The notes under the pieces: generated by a model | The model's database searches: none | Told to the model about the DNA's origin: nothing | Seen by the model: the letters and a program-made list of their open reading frames with translations, nothing else | Shown: piece by piece, positions 27,743 through 36,615 of the stretch | How positions within the stretch are numbered: the stretch's first letter is position 1 | Layout of the letters: each line of letters starts with the position of its first letter | Position numbers and translations under genes: made by a program | Source: Puniceicoccales bacterium | Lineage (GTDB): Bacteria > Verrucomicrobiota > Verrucomicrobiia > Opitutales > JAIRKQ01 | Reading direction: 5' to 3' | Assembly (NCBI GenBank): GCA_031267915.1 | Contig: JAIRYE010000004.1 | Span: 1 to 60,566 of the forward strand | DNA: 60,566 nt

Positions 27743-27770
27743 TTGAAAATTAAAATTTCACTCGTATAAT
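27743..27770 (+). promoter_or_regulatory. Promoter of OTU-like gene 1, leaderless geometry
   Basis: TTGAAA (27743-27748), 16 bp, then consensus TATAAT (27765-27770), then 7 nt to the ATG at 27778. Transcription should start at or next to the A of the ATG. No Shine-Dalgarno is present. The same spacing recurs before the genes at 43011 and 47248. Confidence 0.75.
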
Positions 27771-27777
27771 TCCTAGT

Positions 27778-28596
27778 ATGAAGGTGTTTCAATCTATTTG
27801 CGATTATATCTTCGGGAAAGCAAAACATACAAAAGCTAATTTCAACAATCAAGCAATTGGTTGCAACCAGAGAGCTTCAATTTTATGTTCAACTGCTACT
27901 AAAGAAATGACGAAGAAAAGCCTATCCGATCGTTCTCAAATTGTACAAACTGATGTGATGATGGCACAGCAGCCGCTGACATTTAAAGACCTCGATTTCA
28001 AAGAATTCACATATGACTGGTCTTATAGAAAATTTCTAAGGATATGGGGAGAGTGGCCATTCAATTTGTGTGGATTTAAGTCGATACTTAGTCAAGTGAT
28101 TGACAAAGCGCAACTAACAGCCAGAAATCTTAGAAAAAAGTTGGGATACAAGCTTTGTCAGAAGTTCGAGGCTTTGAATGGCTCTCCAGCGGCGGCACAA
28201 CGGGTGAACCAACCGATAGTAACGATAAAATATCACGGCGACGAAATTCACGGGTGCATAGTTGCCTTGCCAGGAATCACTTCTTCCTTTGAAATCTCAA
28301 GGGACTGTGATTTGAACAAAGAGTGGAGAAATGCAATATACGACCATTTTTATCCTTGGTCGGGAAAAGATGAATATGAAAATACGCAGATTCTGCAGGA
28401 CTTTATAACCGCATTGGGGAAAATTATAGGGGCTGATAAGGAAGATCGCCGCATAACGCTTTTTGATGCGCTATTGGAATTGCAGCGGAATAAACAAACT
28501 ATCGTTATGACCACTGAGGTGAAGAAAGATGGGTCCTGCAAGACCAGCAAATTGCCATGGAATGTCCCCCACTTCAATGCCGCAAAGCACAAGTAG
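27778..28596 (+). CDS. OTU-like cysteine protease, candidate effector, copy 1
   Basis: 272 residues, clearly paralogous to the gene at 46346-47248. Shared points in order: LTFKDLDFKEF (67-77), NLCGFKS with Cys98, QVIDKAQLTARNLRKKL, NQPIVTIKYHG, TLFDALLEL and VPHFNAAKH with His265. A Cys in the middle and a final H-[FY]-N after a strand is the layout of OTU deubiquitinases, but the Asp that usually precedes the Cys region is missing in this copy. No signal peptide or membrane segment. In the same frame, after two stop codons, a further 58 codons stay open. OTU assignment is by motif only; deubiquitination is inference. Confidence 0.5.
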   Translation: MKVFQSICDYIFGKAKHTKANFNNQAIGCNQRASILCSTATKEMTKKSLSDRSQIVQTDVMMAQQPLTFKDLDFKEFTYDWSYRKFLRIWGEWPFNLCGFKSILSQVIDKAQLTARNLRKKLGYKLCQKFEALNGSPAAAQRVNQPIVTIKYHGDEIHGCIVALPGITSSFEISRDCDLNKEWRNAIYDHFYPWSGKDEYENTQILQDFITALGKIIGADKEDRRITLFDALLELQRNKQTIVMTTEVKKDGSCKTSKLPWNVPHFNAAKHK

Positions 28597-28611
28597 AGAA
28601 AAACGCCATAG

Positions 28612-28791
28612 ACCTTTCCTGAATTTTTGCAGAAGAATGTGCCGAATATTTTTTTTGATGCGGGTATTTTTTCTGATTTGCCTCCGTCTAAAAAGATTAA
28701 GAATAAATTTTGTTGTATTGATGAAAATTTATTAGATCCTGGAAAGTTCTTTTGGGCCGATGATAGCACGCAGCTGCATAGAAAAAATTAA
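28612..28791 (+). pseudogene. Possible lost C-terminal tail of OTU-like gene 1
   Basis: Past the TAG at 28594-28596 the same frame has one more TAG (28609-28611) and then stays open for 59 codons, to TAA at 28789-28791, running 32 bp into dnaG. The translation (with FFDAGIFSDLPPSKK and LLDPGKFFWADDSTQ) is not low-complexity. It could be a tail cut off by nonsense mutations, or chance. Confidence 0.3.
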
Positions 28792-30586
28792 AAATTCCGT
28801 TGATATCTACGATGTCGTAGCTCCCTATGTTCCCCTGAAACGATGCGGGGCAAATTGGAAGGGGCTCAGTCCGTTTAATCATGAGAAAACGCCGTCATTT
28901 TTTGTCATGCCAGCAAAAAAAATTTTCCGGTGCTTTAGCTCGGGCCATGCGGGGGACATTTTTAACTTCGTCCAGCTGCAGGAGAATGTCTCATTTGCCG
29001 ATGCCGTTGAAATGATAGCCAATCGCTTCAACATTCCTCTGGAGTTTGAGCAATCCGCCAACTTTGAAAAGAGGCCCTACAGTAAAAAGACGCTCTTCGA
29101 TTTGCATGCGCTGGTTTGCGATTTTTTCGTCGAAAATTTTCACGCAGAGAATGCTGCCGGAGAAAAAATTCGCCAGTATTGGACTGGGGGAAGAAAATTT
29201 TCCCTGGATGTGGCAAGGGAAAACGGCATAGGTTTCGGAGGAGACGATGACAGGCTGCTGATTCAAAAAATACTCGGAGCAAAATTTTCCATGGATGCCA
29301 TCAAAGCCAGTGGGATTTTTTACTGCAAAGATGGCGAAACAAATCCCCACAGATGCAAGTCCAGATTCAATTCCCGGCTGACCATTCCCATACACGACAT
29401 TCAGGGGAGGGTCGTCGGATTTTCCGCAAGATTTATTGAGGGAATAAGTCGCAGCGATGATTTTTCCGACGCCAAGTACATAAATTCTCCTGAGACGGAT
29501 CTTTTCCACAAGGGCGGTTTGCTATTTGGGCTGGACAGAGCGCGGCAATATTTGGAACCGAATGATGCCTTCTGGATTGTGGAGGGACAATTTGACGCAA
29601 TGCGCTGCTGGGATAACGGCATTAACACTGCAGTTGCTCCACAGGGGACGGCAATTACCGACGCTCAGCTGAGTGCGCTGCACAGGTATACCGTGCGGGT
29701 GAATTGCATGCTCGATGGGGATGCTGCCGGGCTGAAGGCGGCTGAGCGTATGCTGCCAATGGCCATGGCTGCTGGTTTGGATGTTAAATTTTTTATTCTG
29801 CCGCAGGGATCCGATCCGGACAGCTACTTTTGCGAAGATTTTGAAAATCGTTTCAAACTGCTGCAGCAGTCGGGCATGACGGGGGTCCAGTTTTTGGTGA
29901 AACGATTTCTTGGGAAAGGAAAAGCCGCCCAGGAGAAAGCAGAGGCGCTGAAAAGAATTTACGAGGTGATCTCCGTGACAGAGTCCTCCGTTGCACTGGA
30001 GAATTACCTGGATGAGGTTGCAGCTGAGGCAAGCTTGGATCGCTATGCCCTTTCCCAGGATTTTAAATCATTTTCCGCAAGGCAAAAATTTACTGCTGCT
30101 CCGCGTGCCGCGATGGGCATGGCAAATGCAAATTCCCCGCAGAAATTGTCCAGCGCGGAGGGGCAATTGCTCCCCATAATTTTACTTGACGATAAAATTG
30201 CGGAGGGAGTGGCGAAGTTCTTCGACCAATCATTTTTACAAAATTTGCACTCAAACGAAGGAAAAGTATTGCTAAAGGTGCTCAATGAAATTAGAAATGA
30301 TAGCTGGGAGGGAATGTCTGCGCAGAGTGAACGGGAGCTGTTTTCATCCGAGGAAATAAAATTGGCGTATTCTCTAATCGCTGATTTTGACGAAGAATGT
30401 GAGCGAATAGCTACCGTAAATGTGTGCCTGAAAAAGTTACATTCGAATTTTGTGAAGGGGGAAATTGATGGTATTAACGAAAAATTGCGAGAAATTTCTC
30501 TTGACGAAACAGGAATGATAAGGACTCTACAGGAATATAGGTTGAGTTTGCGAAAAATGTTAAGGCATCCCCCACAGATTTTTTAG
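28760..30586 (+). CDS. dnaG: DNA primase with degraded zinc-binding domain
   Basis: 608 residues. Makes RNA primers for replication. The CHC2 domain aligns over WKGLSPFNHEKTPSFFV and RCFSSGHAGD, but three of the four zinc ligands are changed (Ser37, Asn40, Ser61; only Cys58 kept). The RNA polymerase domain has SARFIEG, then the TOPRIM blocks WIVEGQFDAMRCW and MLDGDAAGLKAAERML with the metal-binding acidic residues. The C-terminal helicase-binding region is weakly conserved. It ends directly at the rpoD start, the usual dnaG-rpoD pair but without rpsU. Confidence 0.93.
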   Translation: MIARSCIEKIKNSVDIYDVVAPYVPLKRCGANWKGLSPFNHEKTPSFFVMPAKKIFRCFSSGHAGDIFNFVQLQENVSFADAVEMIANRFNIPLEFEQSANFEKRPYSKKTLFDLHALVCDFFVENFHAENAAGEKIRQYWTGGRKFSLDVARENGIGFGGDDDRLLIQKILGAKFSMDAIKASGIFYCKDGETNPHRCKSRFNSRLTIPIHDIQGRVVGFSARFIEGISRSDDFSDAKYINSPETDLFHKGGLLFGLDRARQYLEPNDAFWIVEGQFDAMRCWDNGINTAVAPQGTAITDAQLSALHRYTVRVNCMLDGDAAGLKAAERMLPMAMAAGLDVKFFILPQGSDPDSYFCEDFENRFKLLQQSGMTGVQFLVKRFLGKGKAAQEKAEALKRIYEVISVTESSVALENYLDEVAAEASLDRYALSQDFKSFSARQKFTAAPRAAMGMANANSPQKLSSAEGQLLPIILLDDKIAEGVAKFFDQSFLQNLHSNEGKVLLKVLNEIRNDSWEGMSAQSERELFSSEEIKLAYSLIADFDEECERIATVNVCLKKLHSNFVKGEIDGINEKLREISLDETGMIRTLQEYRLSLRKMLRHPPQIF

Positions 30587-32305
30587 TTGAATGCGATGAC
30601 AAAACCTAATAAAAACGAAGCTGATAATAGCTCAACGACTGCCGATACCAACGCTAGGATCCAGGCCCTCATACAGATGGCGCGCCAGCGTGGGTATGCA
30701 TCTCTGCAAGACATTAATGAGGCACTGCCCGGCGCACTTACAAATCCAAGGGAAGCGGAGAATGTAATCAATATCCTGGAGAATCTCAACATTGAAATTC
30801 TCGACACTGAGGAGATTGAGCAGTACCACAGCAAAGTGGAAGAGGAAATGGCAGCACCAGTTTCCTCAAGTGACACTGTGGAAGACCCCATTCGCATGTA
30901 CCTGCGTCAAATGGGACAGGTTCCGCTGCTCACGAGAAATGAGGAAGTTGCAATTTCAAAGACCATAGAAAGGGAGGAGCTGCGTGCCCAGGATGAGTTG
31001 TTTTCCATACATCTGACTGCAGAATTTCAAATTGACCTAGCGGAAAAGCTGCTGGGGCGCGATGAAAGATTTGATCGCATAGTCCTCGACAAAAAAATAG
31101 AAGGTAGGGAAGCCTATTACACCATGCTGTCACGCGCTGTTCAGGATAGCAAAATGCTTTTTGAAAAAGTAAAAGAATCCTGGAAAAATTATCAGAGTGT
31201 GAAGGAGAGCGGGGATGCAGAAAAAACCAAAGCCGCAAACGTGAGGCTGAAACAGTTTCAGAATCAGCTGAAAACCGTTTTGAAACGTTTTTGCTTCAAG
31301 ATGAAAATCTTCGAAGAACCGCTGGCAAAATTACGCCCAGATATTAAGCAAATCAATCAGCTGTATACCGACTTGGAACGTGCAAACAAAGCCCTGGCCA
31401 ATGGAGATAATCCACAGAGCGAGGTGATTGATAGAATTAACAAAGCCCTGACCAAGTTTGAAATCAAGTATGAGGTTGATCCAAAAAGACTCGTTGAAAT
31501 TGTGAATGTTTTCAAATTTCACATGGGTGAGGCCTACAAGGCGAAAAGGGAAATGGTGGAGGCAAATCTGCGTCTCGTGATAAGCATTGCCAAGAAATAC
31601 ACAAATCGAGGGCTGTCATTTTTGGATTCCATTCAGGAGGGCAACATGGGGCTCATGAAAGCCGTGGAGAAGTTCGAATACCGGCGAGGTTACAAATTTT
31701 CAACCTACGCGACCTGGTGGATAAGGCAGGCGATCACGCGTTCAATTGCTGATCAAGCCAGAACAATAAGAATTCCCGTGCACATGATCGACTCGCTGAA
31801 TCGCGTCATGCAGGCACAGAAGCAATTAACGCAGGAGCTGGGGCATGCTCCAACGCCTGAGGATGTTGCCAAGGAGGTTAAGATGCCACTTGATCGCGTC
31901 CAGTCCATCATGAAAATGGCACAGCAGCCGATTTCATTGCAAAATCCAGTTGGGGACAGCGAAGATTCCAGCTTTGGGGATTTCATTGAGGATAAAAACG
32001 CTGAGAATCCATACGACATGACCGCTTTTAGCCTGCTGAGAGACAAAATAGGGAATGTTTTAAGCAGTTTGACTCCACGCGAGCGGGAGGTGCTGACACT
32101 GCGATTTGGACTGGAAGACGGGTACAGCAGAACACTGGAGGAAGTCGGGCAATTGTTTAATGTTACCCGCGAAAGAATACGCCAGATAGAAGCAAAAGCG
32201 CTGCGGAAAATGAGACATCCAACGAGAATTCGCCAGTTGCATGGATTTTTTGACAATGAATTGCAGGCCGATGGTCCAGGATTTGAAAATTTTGTTGCCG
32301 GCTAG
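30587..32305 (+). CDS. rpoD: RNA polymerase sigma factor RpoD (sigma-70)
   Basis: 572 residues (569 if the ATG at 30596 rather than TTG 30587 is used). Region 1.2 [19 protein letters not shown], region 2 [21 protein letters not shown] and [20 protein letters not shown], and region 4 [18 protein letters not shown] with the helix-turn-helix [20 protein letters not shown] are all intact, so promoters should follow TTGACA/TATAAT. It starts on the base after the dnaG stop, so the two are translationally linked. Confidence 0.96.
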   Translation: MNAMTKPNKNEADNSSTTADTNARIQALIQMARQRGYASLQDINEALPGALTNPREAENVINILENLNIEILDTEEIEQYHSKVEEEMAAPVSSSDTVEDPIRMYLRQMGQVPLLTRNEEVAISKTIEREELRAQDELFSIHLTAEFQIDLAEKLLGRDERFDRIVLDKKIEGREAYYTMLSRAVQDSKMLFEKVKESWKNYQSVKESGDAEKTKAANVRLKQFQNQLKTVLKRFCFKMKIFEEPLAKLRPDIKQINQLYTDLERANKALANGDNPQSEVIDRINKALTKFEIKYEVDPKRLVEIVNVFKFHMGEAYKAKREMVEANLRLVISIAKKYTNRGLSFLDSIQEGNMGLMKAVEKFEYRRGYKFSTYATWWIRQAITRSIADQARTIRIPVHMIDSLNRVMQAQKQLTQELGHAPTPEDVAKEVKMPLDRVQSIMKMAQQPISLQNPVGDSEDSSFGDFIEDKNAENPYDMTAFSLLRDKIGNVLSSLTPREREVLTLRFGLEDGYSRTLEEVGQLFNVTRERIRQIEAKALRKMRHPTRIRQLHGFFDNELQADGPGFENFVAG

Positions 32306-32349
32306 TTCCTGAACCGGAGTATTAGTTGAATGCTGTCAACGCAGTTGGA

Positions 32350-32379
32350 AAAAGCCGAAAGCTTGTGGGCGTTTTTTTC
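32350..32379 (+). terminator. Possible weak terminator after rpoD
   Basis: A short GCC...GGC stem flanked by A5 on the left and T7 on the right lies 45-75 bp after the rpoD stop and just before the sctI promoter. The stem is weak (3 GC pairs plus A-T pairs with one mismatch). Confidence 0.3.
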
Positions 32380-32388
32380 GCAAAAGAA

Positions 32389-32416
32389 TTGACTTTTTAT
32401 GTAAAAAGATAAGCAT
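32389..32416 (+). promoter_or_regulatory. Possible promoter of the sctI-like gene
   Basis: TTGACT (32389-32394), 16 bp, AAGCAT (32411-32416), 7 nt, ATG at 32424: the same spacing as the effector promoters, but the -10 box matches consensus at only three of six positions. AGCAT-TT-ATGCT (32412-32423) forms a small inverted repeat over the -10/start region that could be an operator. Confidence 0.35.
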
Positions 32417-32423
32417 TTATGCT

Positions 32424-33005
32424 ATGCCAATAGAGGAAATTATTCAAATTAGTCAGGCGGAGGAGCAGCTGATTAATCAGATTCAGGAGATGATGGCTGA
32501 TACTGAGCTTGATGTGCAAGAAGTTTCAGATTTATTGCACATGAGTATGCCGAATCCGGACGACGTGGTGAAATTTAATGGTGCCATTAATTACACTGGA
32601 GCTCCCAATGAAGATCTGTTTGTTTCCATGCAAAATTTAGATCAAGCTCTTGTGAATGTCGGGCACACGAACTCCGCGGAAGCAAATGCTATCGGGGATA
32701 CAATTCGCCAAGACCGCGTTCGCATTTCAGACATTGGCGATCGTCTAGATGGACAAATGGCAGAAGCTAGGTTGACAGATGCTCAGTATGAGGGGAAGTT
32801 ATCACATTTTTTCTCCTCTGTGCAGAAACATTTGCGCAGAATAACAAGTGTTGTAGCCGATCTTTCGCGAAAACCGGATCTATCGCAGGGGGATCTAATG
32901 CGGATTCAATACGAGATTACGCAGATGGGAATCATGCTCGATGTTGCTTCCAAGGTTGGAGATAAGGGGTCTCAGGCTCTGCAAACGCTTTTCAGGGATA
33001 AATAA
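32424..33005 (+). CDS. Type III secretion inner-rod protein (SctI/YscI/HrpB-like)
   Basis: 193 residues. The last ~40 residues (GDLMRIQYEITQMGIMLD, then SKVGDKGSQALQTLFR) match the YscI/HrpB C-terminal pattern: P/D-x-L-x-x-x-Q-x-x-[LI], an amphipathic stretch, then V-[AS]-K-V-x-x-K-x-x-Q-[AG]-[VL]-x-x-L. In known systems this helix polymerises as the inner rod of the needle complex. The N-terminal ~150 residues are acidic, helical and unrelated to anything I recognise, and make the protein longer than YscI (~115). No other sct gene lies nearby, so the apparatus would have to be encoded elsewhere. Confidence 0.55.
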   Translation: MPIEEIIQISQAEEQLINQIQEMMADTELDVQEVSDLLHMSMPNPDDVVKFNGAINYTGAPNEDLFVSMQNLDQALVNVGHTNSAEANAIGDTIRQDRVRISDIGDRLDGQMAEARLTDAQYEGKLSHFFSSVQKHLRRITSVVADLSRKPDLSQGDLMRIQYEITQMGIMLDVASKVGDKGSQALQTLFRDK

Positions 33006-33109
33006 TCAGATGTTTTTTCTGCATTTTAAATTTTTTCATAAGTTTCGCGGTGGCGCAATGAATTTTGTTGCAAAAGGCTAAGGAATCATAATTTTCTCCT
33101 GGAGAACAG

Positions 33110-33748
33110 ATGGATTTAGAAAGATATTTTCTTCAGGATGACGGCGAGGGTGGTTTCCCGTTTTCTCTAAATGAAAAAGATTGGAGTTCCTATTTGGCCG
33201 CGATAGATAGCGAGGCCGGAAAGTTTTTCAGGCTTTTTATTGAAAAAAGATACATGTCGAATCACTTGGACATAATTTTTTCTGAAATGAGCTGGAAGAA
33301 AATCTTTTTCAATGGTGGAGACTGTGTTAGCAGTGACGTTGAGGTTGTGACGTTTCATAAAAATCCGGTGAATATTGCATCCAAGGCCATATTCTTCTTC
33401 GTGGAAAAAATTTGGGATATTCTCATTTCCAGGGAAAAAAAATTGCCGGTGGAAACCTGTTGGCTCTTCGCCAAGCTGATGAACATTATGCAAAAGGAAA
33501 TGCTCAGTGGAATTGCAAACATTGATTCCTGCGAATACATTCTCGCCATTTGCCATTTCAAAAATGTCATGGCCGCTGTAAATAGCGCGATAAATTCTCT
33601 TGAAACATTTCCGGATGTTAGCGACAGAGCGAAGGGCTTCCTGAGAGATTTTACCATGGCGCTGTTTGACATACGCGAGCTTGCCTGGCAGAGCATAGTG
33701 TTGTGCAACGTTTCGGAACATCGCTACAATGATGGTGCTCAATTTTGA
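33110..33748 (+). CDS. Unknown protein downstream of sctI-like gene
   Basis: 212 residues, not recognised. It looks all-helical with many aromatic residues (SNHLDIIFSEMSWKKIFF, FFVEKIWDILIS) and no membrane segment or signal peptide. A good ribosome-binding site (CTGGAGAA) precedes the ATG. It lies 104 bp after the sctI-like gene and 34 bp before ychF on the same strand. A chaperone or apparatus role with the rod protein is possible but unsupported beyond position. Confidence 0.6.
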   Translation: MDLERYFLQDDGEGGFPFSLNEKDWSSYLAAIDSEAGKFFRLFIEKRYMSNHLDIIFSEMSWKKIFFNGGDCVSSDVEVVTFHKNPVNIASKAIFFFVEKIWDILISREKKLPVETCWLFAKLMNIMQKEMLSGIANIDSCEYILAICHFKNVMAAVNSAINSLETFPDVSDRAKGFLRDFTMALFDIRELAWQSIVLCNVSEHRYNDGAQF

Positions 33749-33782
33749 GAGCCATTCGGGATTATTTTGATTCAAGTCTCAC

Positions 33783-34889
33783 ATGTTGCAAGCTGGGATA
33801 GTTGGGCTACCTAATGTGGGTAAGAGCACGCTGTTCAACGCATTGACTCGTTCGAGGAAGGCGGATGCGCAAAATTATCCGTTTTGCACCATTGATCCAA
33901 ATATTGGAGTCGTTGAGGTTCCGGATCAGCGTCTGGAAAAATTGGCTCGGCTGTCTAAAAGCAGAAAAATTATTCCCGCTGCCATAGAAATTGTCGACAT
34001 TGCGGGTCTTGTGGCCGGAGCGAGCCAGGGGGAAGGGCTTGGCAATAAATTTTTAGCAAATATTCGGGAGGTCGACGCCATCATTCACGTTGTCCGCTGC
34101 TTTGAAAATTCAAACATTACGCACAGTTCTGGTGTTGTGGATCCCGTGCGCGACATGGAAATAATAAATACCGAACTCATGCTAGCTGATTTGCAGTCCG
34201 TGGAGGGGCAGCTGGAGAAGAATTTAAAAAGAGCCAAGGGCGGAGACAGGGAAGCCGCGGAAAATGTTGAATTGCTTCGACCTTTATCGGCGCATTTGGG
34301 CGCCGGAAAACCGGCAATATCCATTGCTGCCGATGCCGGCACTTTGCTGCGCATGAAATCATTTAATTTGCTAACGCTGAAGCCGGTGATTTTTGCCTGC
34401 AACGTCGATGAAGCGAACATTGCGTCTGCGAAAGAAGAGAACAAGTTCGTTGCCGCCGTAAGATTACATGCTGCCGAATGCGGATATTCGTCTCACTGCG
34501 TGATTTGTGCGCAGCTGGAAGCGGACATTGGAAATCTGAAACCGGATGAAGCCAGAGAATTTCTGGTGGAATTTGGCGTAGTTGACAGTGGAGTGTCGCA
34601 GCTGATAAAAAGCGTTTATTCGCTGCTTGGCCTCGCCTCATTTTTCACAACTGGGGAAGATGAAACGAGGGCGTGGACGTTTAGAAATGGCATGAGAGCA
34701 CCCCAGTGCGCAGGGGTCATACACGGAGATTTTGAAGCTGGATTCATAAAAGCAGAGGTTGTGGACTGCGATGAATTGCTTGTGTGTGGCAGCTGGTCTG
34801 CCGCTCGTGATGCGGGGAAAATCAGATTGGAGGGGAAGGATTATGCCTTCAATGACGGAGATGTCACAATTTTTCGCTTCAGCAAGTAG
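33783..34889 (+). CDS. ychF: Ribosome-binding ATPase YchF
   Basis: 368 residues. [18 protein letters not shown] (G1), [18 protein letters not shown] and [20 protein letters not shown] (G3) are the OBG-family blocks, with the YchF ACNVDE in place of NKxD giving ATP preference; a C-terminal TGS domain follows ([15 protein letters not shown]). Binds ribosomes and affects stress responses. Full length. Confidence 0.95.
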   Translation: MLQAGIVGLPNVGKSTLFNALTRSRKADAQNYPFCTIDPNIGVVEVPDQRLEKLARLSKSRKIIPAAIEIVDIAGLVAGASQGEGLGNKFLANIREVDAIIHVVRCFENSNITHSSGVVDPVRDMEIINTELMLADLQSVEGQLEKNLKRAKGGDREAAENVELLRPLSAHLGAGKPAISIAADAGTLLRMKSFNLLTLKPVIFACNVDEANIASAKEENKFVAAVRLHAAECGYSSHCVICAQLEADIGNLKPDEAREFLVEFGVVDSGVSQLIKSVYSLLGLASFFTTGEDETRAWTFRNGMRAPQCAGVIHGDFEAGFIKAEVVDCDELLVCGSWSAARDAGKIRLEGKDYAFNDGDVTIFRFSK

Positions 34890-35015
34890 CCGGTTTTGTT
34901 TTTGCCGCGAGAAAAAGAACCCAAGCATGGAGATCTGGTAGAGGTAATCTGCGGAAATGGAGCAGTGGCAAATGAAAGTAATTTGCCAAATTTTTTCCGC
35001 TATCTGTGCCTGGGA

Positions 35016-35675
35016 TTAGTGTTCAGTTTCGCTATCCGGATTGGACAAGTTATCGGTGGTCATGGGCTCAATGATCTCCGAATCGACATTGGGGAGAGTC
35101 GTATCTGTGACATCGGCGCCGCTAATATGAGGAACGGTGATGTGAATCGTGTCAGAACCGGCGGCGGCGTTTTCATCTGCTACCGCGGGGGCTACTTCTG
35201 CGAAATGGTTGCCTTGTATTTGTCCATTTATGGCAAGAATCGCCAATCCAAGAGCGTTTTCTGCGCGCCTTATTGCCCGCAATTCACGCCTCACATAGTC
35301 CCTTTCTAGTGCCACTTGGATCGCGTAAACAATCGACACCGCGCCGGCAATCAAGTCCCAGTGACTGAAAATAAATTCCAAGCTTGATTCCAGAAATCTA
35401 AAAATTCCGCCCCCCAAGCGGGCAATTGAGGAAGGGATAAAACTTTGCACAGCTGCTACACATCTCTGAAACAAGTTCCCGGCGGCTACTCTTGCCCCTG
35501 TAGTTGTGTTCCCCAGCATTGAAAACACCCCGGCTGTCGCCGTTGCGTTTCGAATGTTTTCAGCCGTTACCATTGCATTTGATGTTAAATTGACCGTTGT
35601 TTCACAAATCGTAGCACTAGTTGCCAAGGGCATAGACAAACACATTTCAGAAAGAACCTCACAAGTATCAGACAT
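35016..35675 (-). CDS. Unknown protein with one membrane segment
   Basis: 219 residues, not recognised. The N-terminal half is Ala/Thr/Ser-rich (ATATAGVFSMLGNTTTGARVA), a membrane-like segment WDLIAGAVSIVYAIQVAL lies near residue 110, followed by a basic helix and an acidic Asp/Thr-rich tail. A good Shine-Dalgarno (AAGGGAG) precedes the ATG, and TTGACA at 35723-35728 (minus) could be its -35 box. An exported membrane-inserting protein is conceivable. Confidence 0.6.
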   Translation of the reverse strand: MSDTCEVLSEMCLSMPLATSATICETTVNLTSNAMVTAENIRNATATAGVFSMLGNTTTGARVAAGNLFQRCVAAVQSFIPSSIARLGGGIFRFLESSLEFIFSHWDLIAGAVSIVYAIQVALERDYVRRELRAIRRAENALGLAILAINGQIQGNHFAEVAPAVADENAAAGSDTIHITVPHISGADVTDTTLPNVDSEIIEPMTTDNLSNPDSETEH

Positions 35676-35769
35676 ATCACTCCCTTTGTTATTTGCGGGG
35701 AAGTCTAAATCAATAATTCAGATGTCAATGAAAAAAATACCCAAAGCATTTCAATTATAGATTAGTGAA

Positions 35770-35871
35770 TTAATTTCCCCACAGCCTCTTCTTGTGTCTA
35801 TTAGCCCTCGAGCGCTTTGAACGCTTATGTTTATTCATTTTTAGGCGACGCTTTTTCTTCAAATTCCCCAT
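35770..35871 (-). CDS. COX24/AURKAIP1-domain mini ribosomal protein
   Basis: 33 residues: a start [20 protein letters not shown] and then [13 protein letters not shown]. The KKRR-x-KM-x-KHK-x(2)-[KR]-x(6)-RHKK arrangement is the AURKAIP1/COX24 domain, homologous to mitochondrial mS38 and mycobacterial bS22, a tiny basic protein of the small subunit. AGGA lies just 2 nt before the ATG. Too short for most gene finders. Confidence 0.75.
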   Translation of the reverse strand: MGNLKKKRRLKMNKHKRSKRSRANRHKKRLWGN

Positions 35872-35990
35872 ATTCCTAGTAATTCGTGTGAATGTGCCTA
35901 AGATTGAAAATATATTGCGCAAGTAAAGAATTTTTTTGAGAATTTAGGCTTTACTGTTCTGGGATTAAATGATATGCCTTCCGCCCGAAT

Positions 35991-36614
35991 ATGATGAGCT
36001 TAGTGAATAGGAAGGCTCCGAGTTTTTCAGCAGCAGCAATTGTTAATGGTGAGATTGTGGGAGATTTTTCCATGGAGCAGTTTTTTGGAAAAAAATACGT
36101 CGTTTTGTTTTTCTACCCCAAGGATTTTACGTTTGTCTGCCCAACGGAAATATGGGCATTCCAGGAAAGATTACCAGATTTTGAAAAGAGAAATGTGCAG
36201 CTGGTGGGATGTTCGACGGATTCGGAGTTTGCGCACTTTGCATGGCTCGAAATTCCGAGGGAGAGAGGTGGAATAAAGGGTATTTCTTTTCCACTGGTCG
36301 CTGACATAAACAAAACCATTGCCTATGACTATGGTGTTGCCTCCGGATTATGCGATGAAGATGGTTGCGAACGCGAAATCGTCGTGGGGGAAGTTGTTGC
36401 CTATCGCGGATTATTTCTAATAGACAGGGAGGGCATCATTCAGCATTGCGTGATCAACAATATGCCTCTTGGACGCAGTGTGGATGAAACGCTCCGCATG
36501 GTTGACGCACTGCAGCATTTCGAAAAATTTGGAGAAGTTTGTCCCGCGAATTGGCACAGAGGGCAAAAGGCTATGCGTCCGACCCGGGATGGACTGAGAG
36601 AATTTTTTGAGTGA
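35991..36614 (+). CDS. 2-Cys peroxiredoxin (AhpC/TSA family)
   Basis: 207 residues (206 if the second Met is the start). The peroxidatic Cys50 is in DFTFVCPTE and the resolving Cys184 in GEVCPANW, typical of dimeric 2-Cys peroxiredoxins that reduce H2O2 and organic peroxides. PLVADINKTIAYDYGV is also conserved. A CofE-like gene follows, overlapping or abutting the stop. A partner such as AhpF is not in the window. Confidence 0.94.
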   Translation: MMSLVNRKAPSFSAAAIVNGEIVGDFSMEQFFGKKYVVLFFYPKDFTFVCPTEIWAFQERLPDFEKRNVQLVGCSTDSEFAHFAWLEIPRERGGIKGISFPLVADINKTIAYDYGVASGLCDEDGCEREIVVGEVVAYRGLFLIDREGIIQHCVINNMPLGRSVDETLRMVDALQHFEKFGEVCPANWHRGQKAMRPTRDGLREFFE

Positions 36615-36615
36615 T

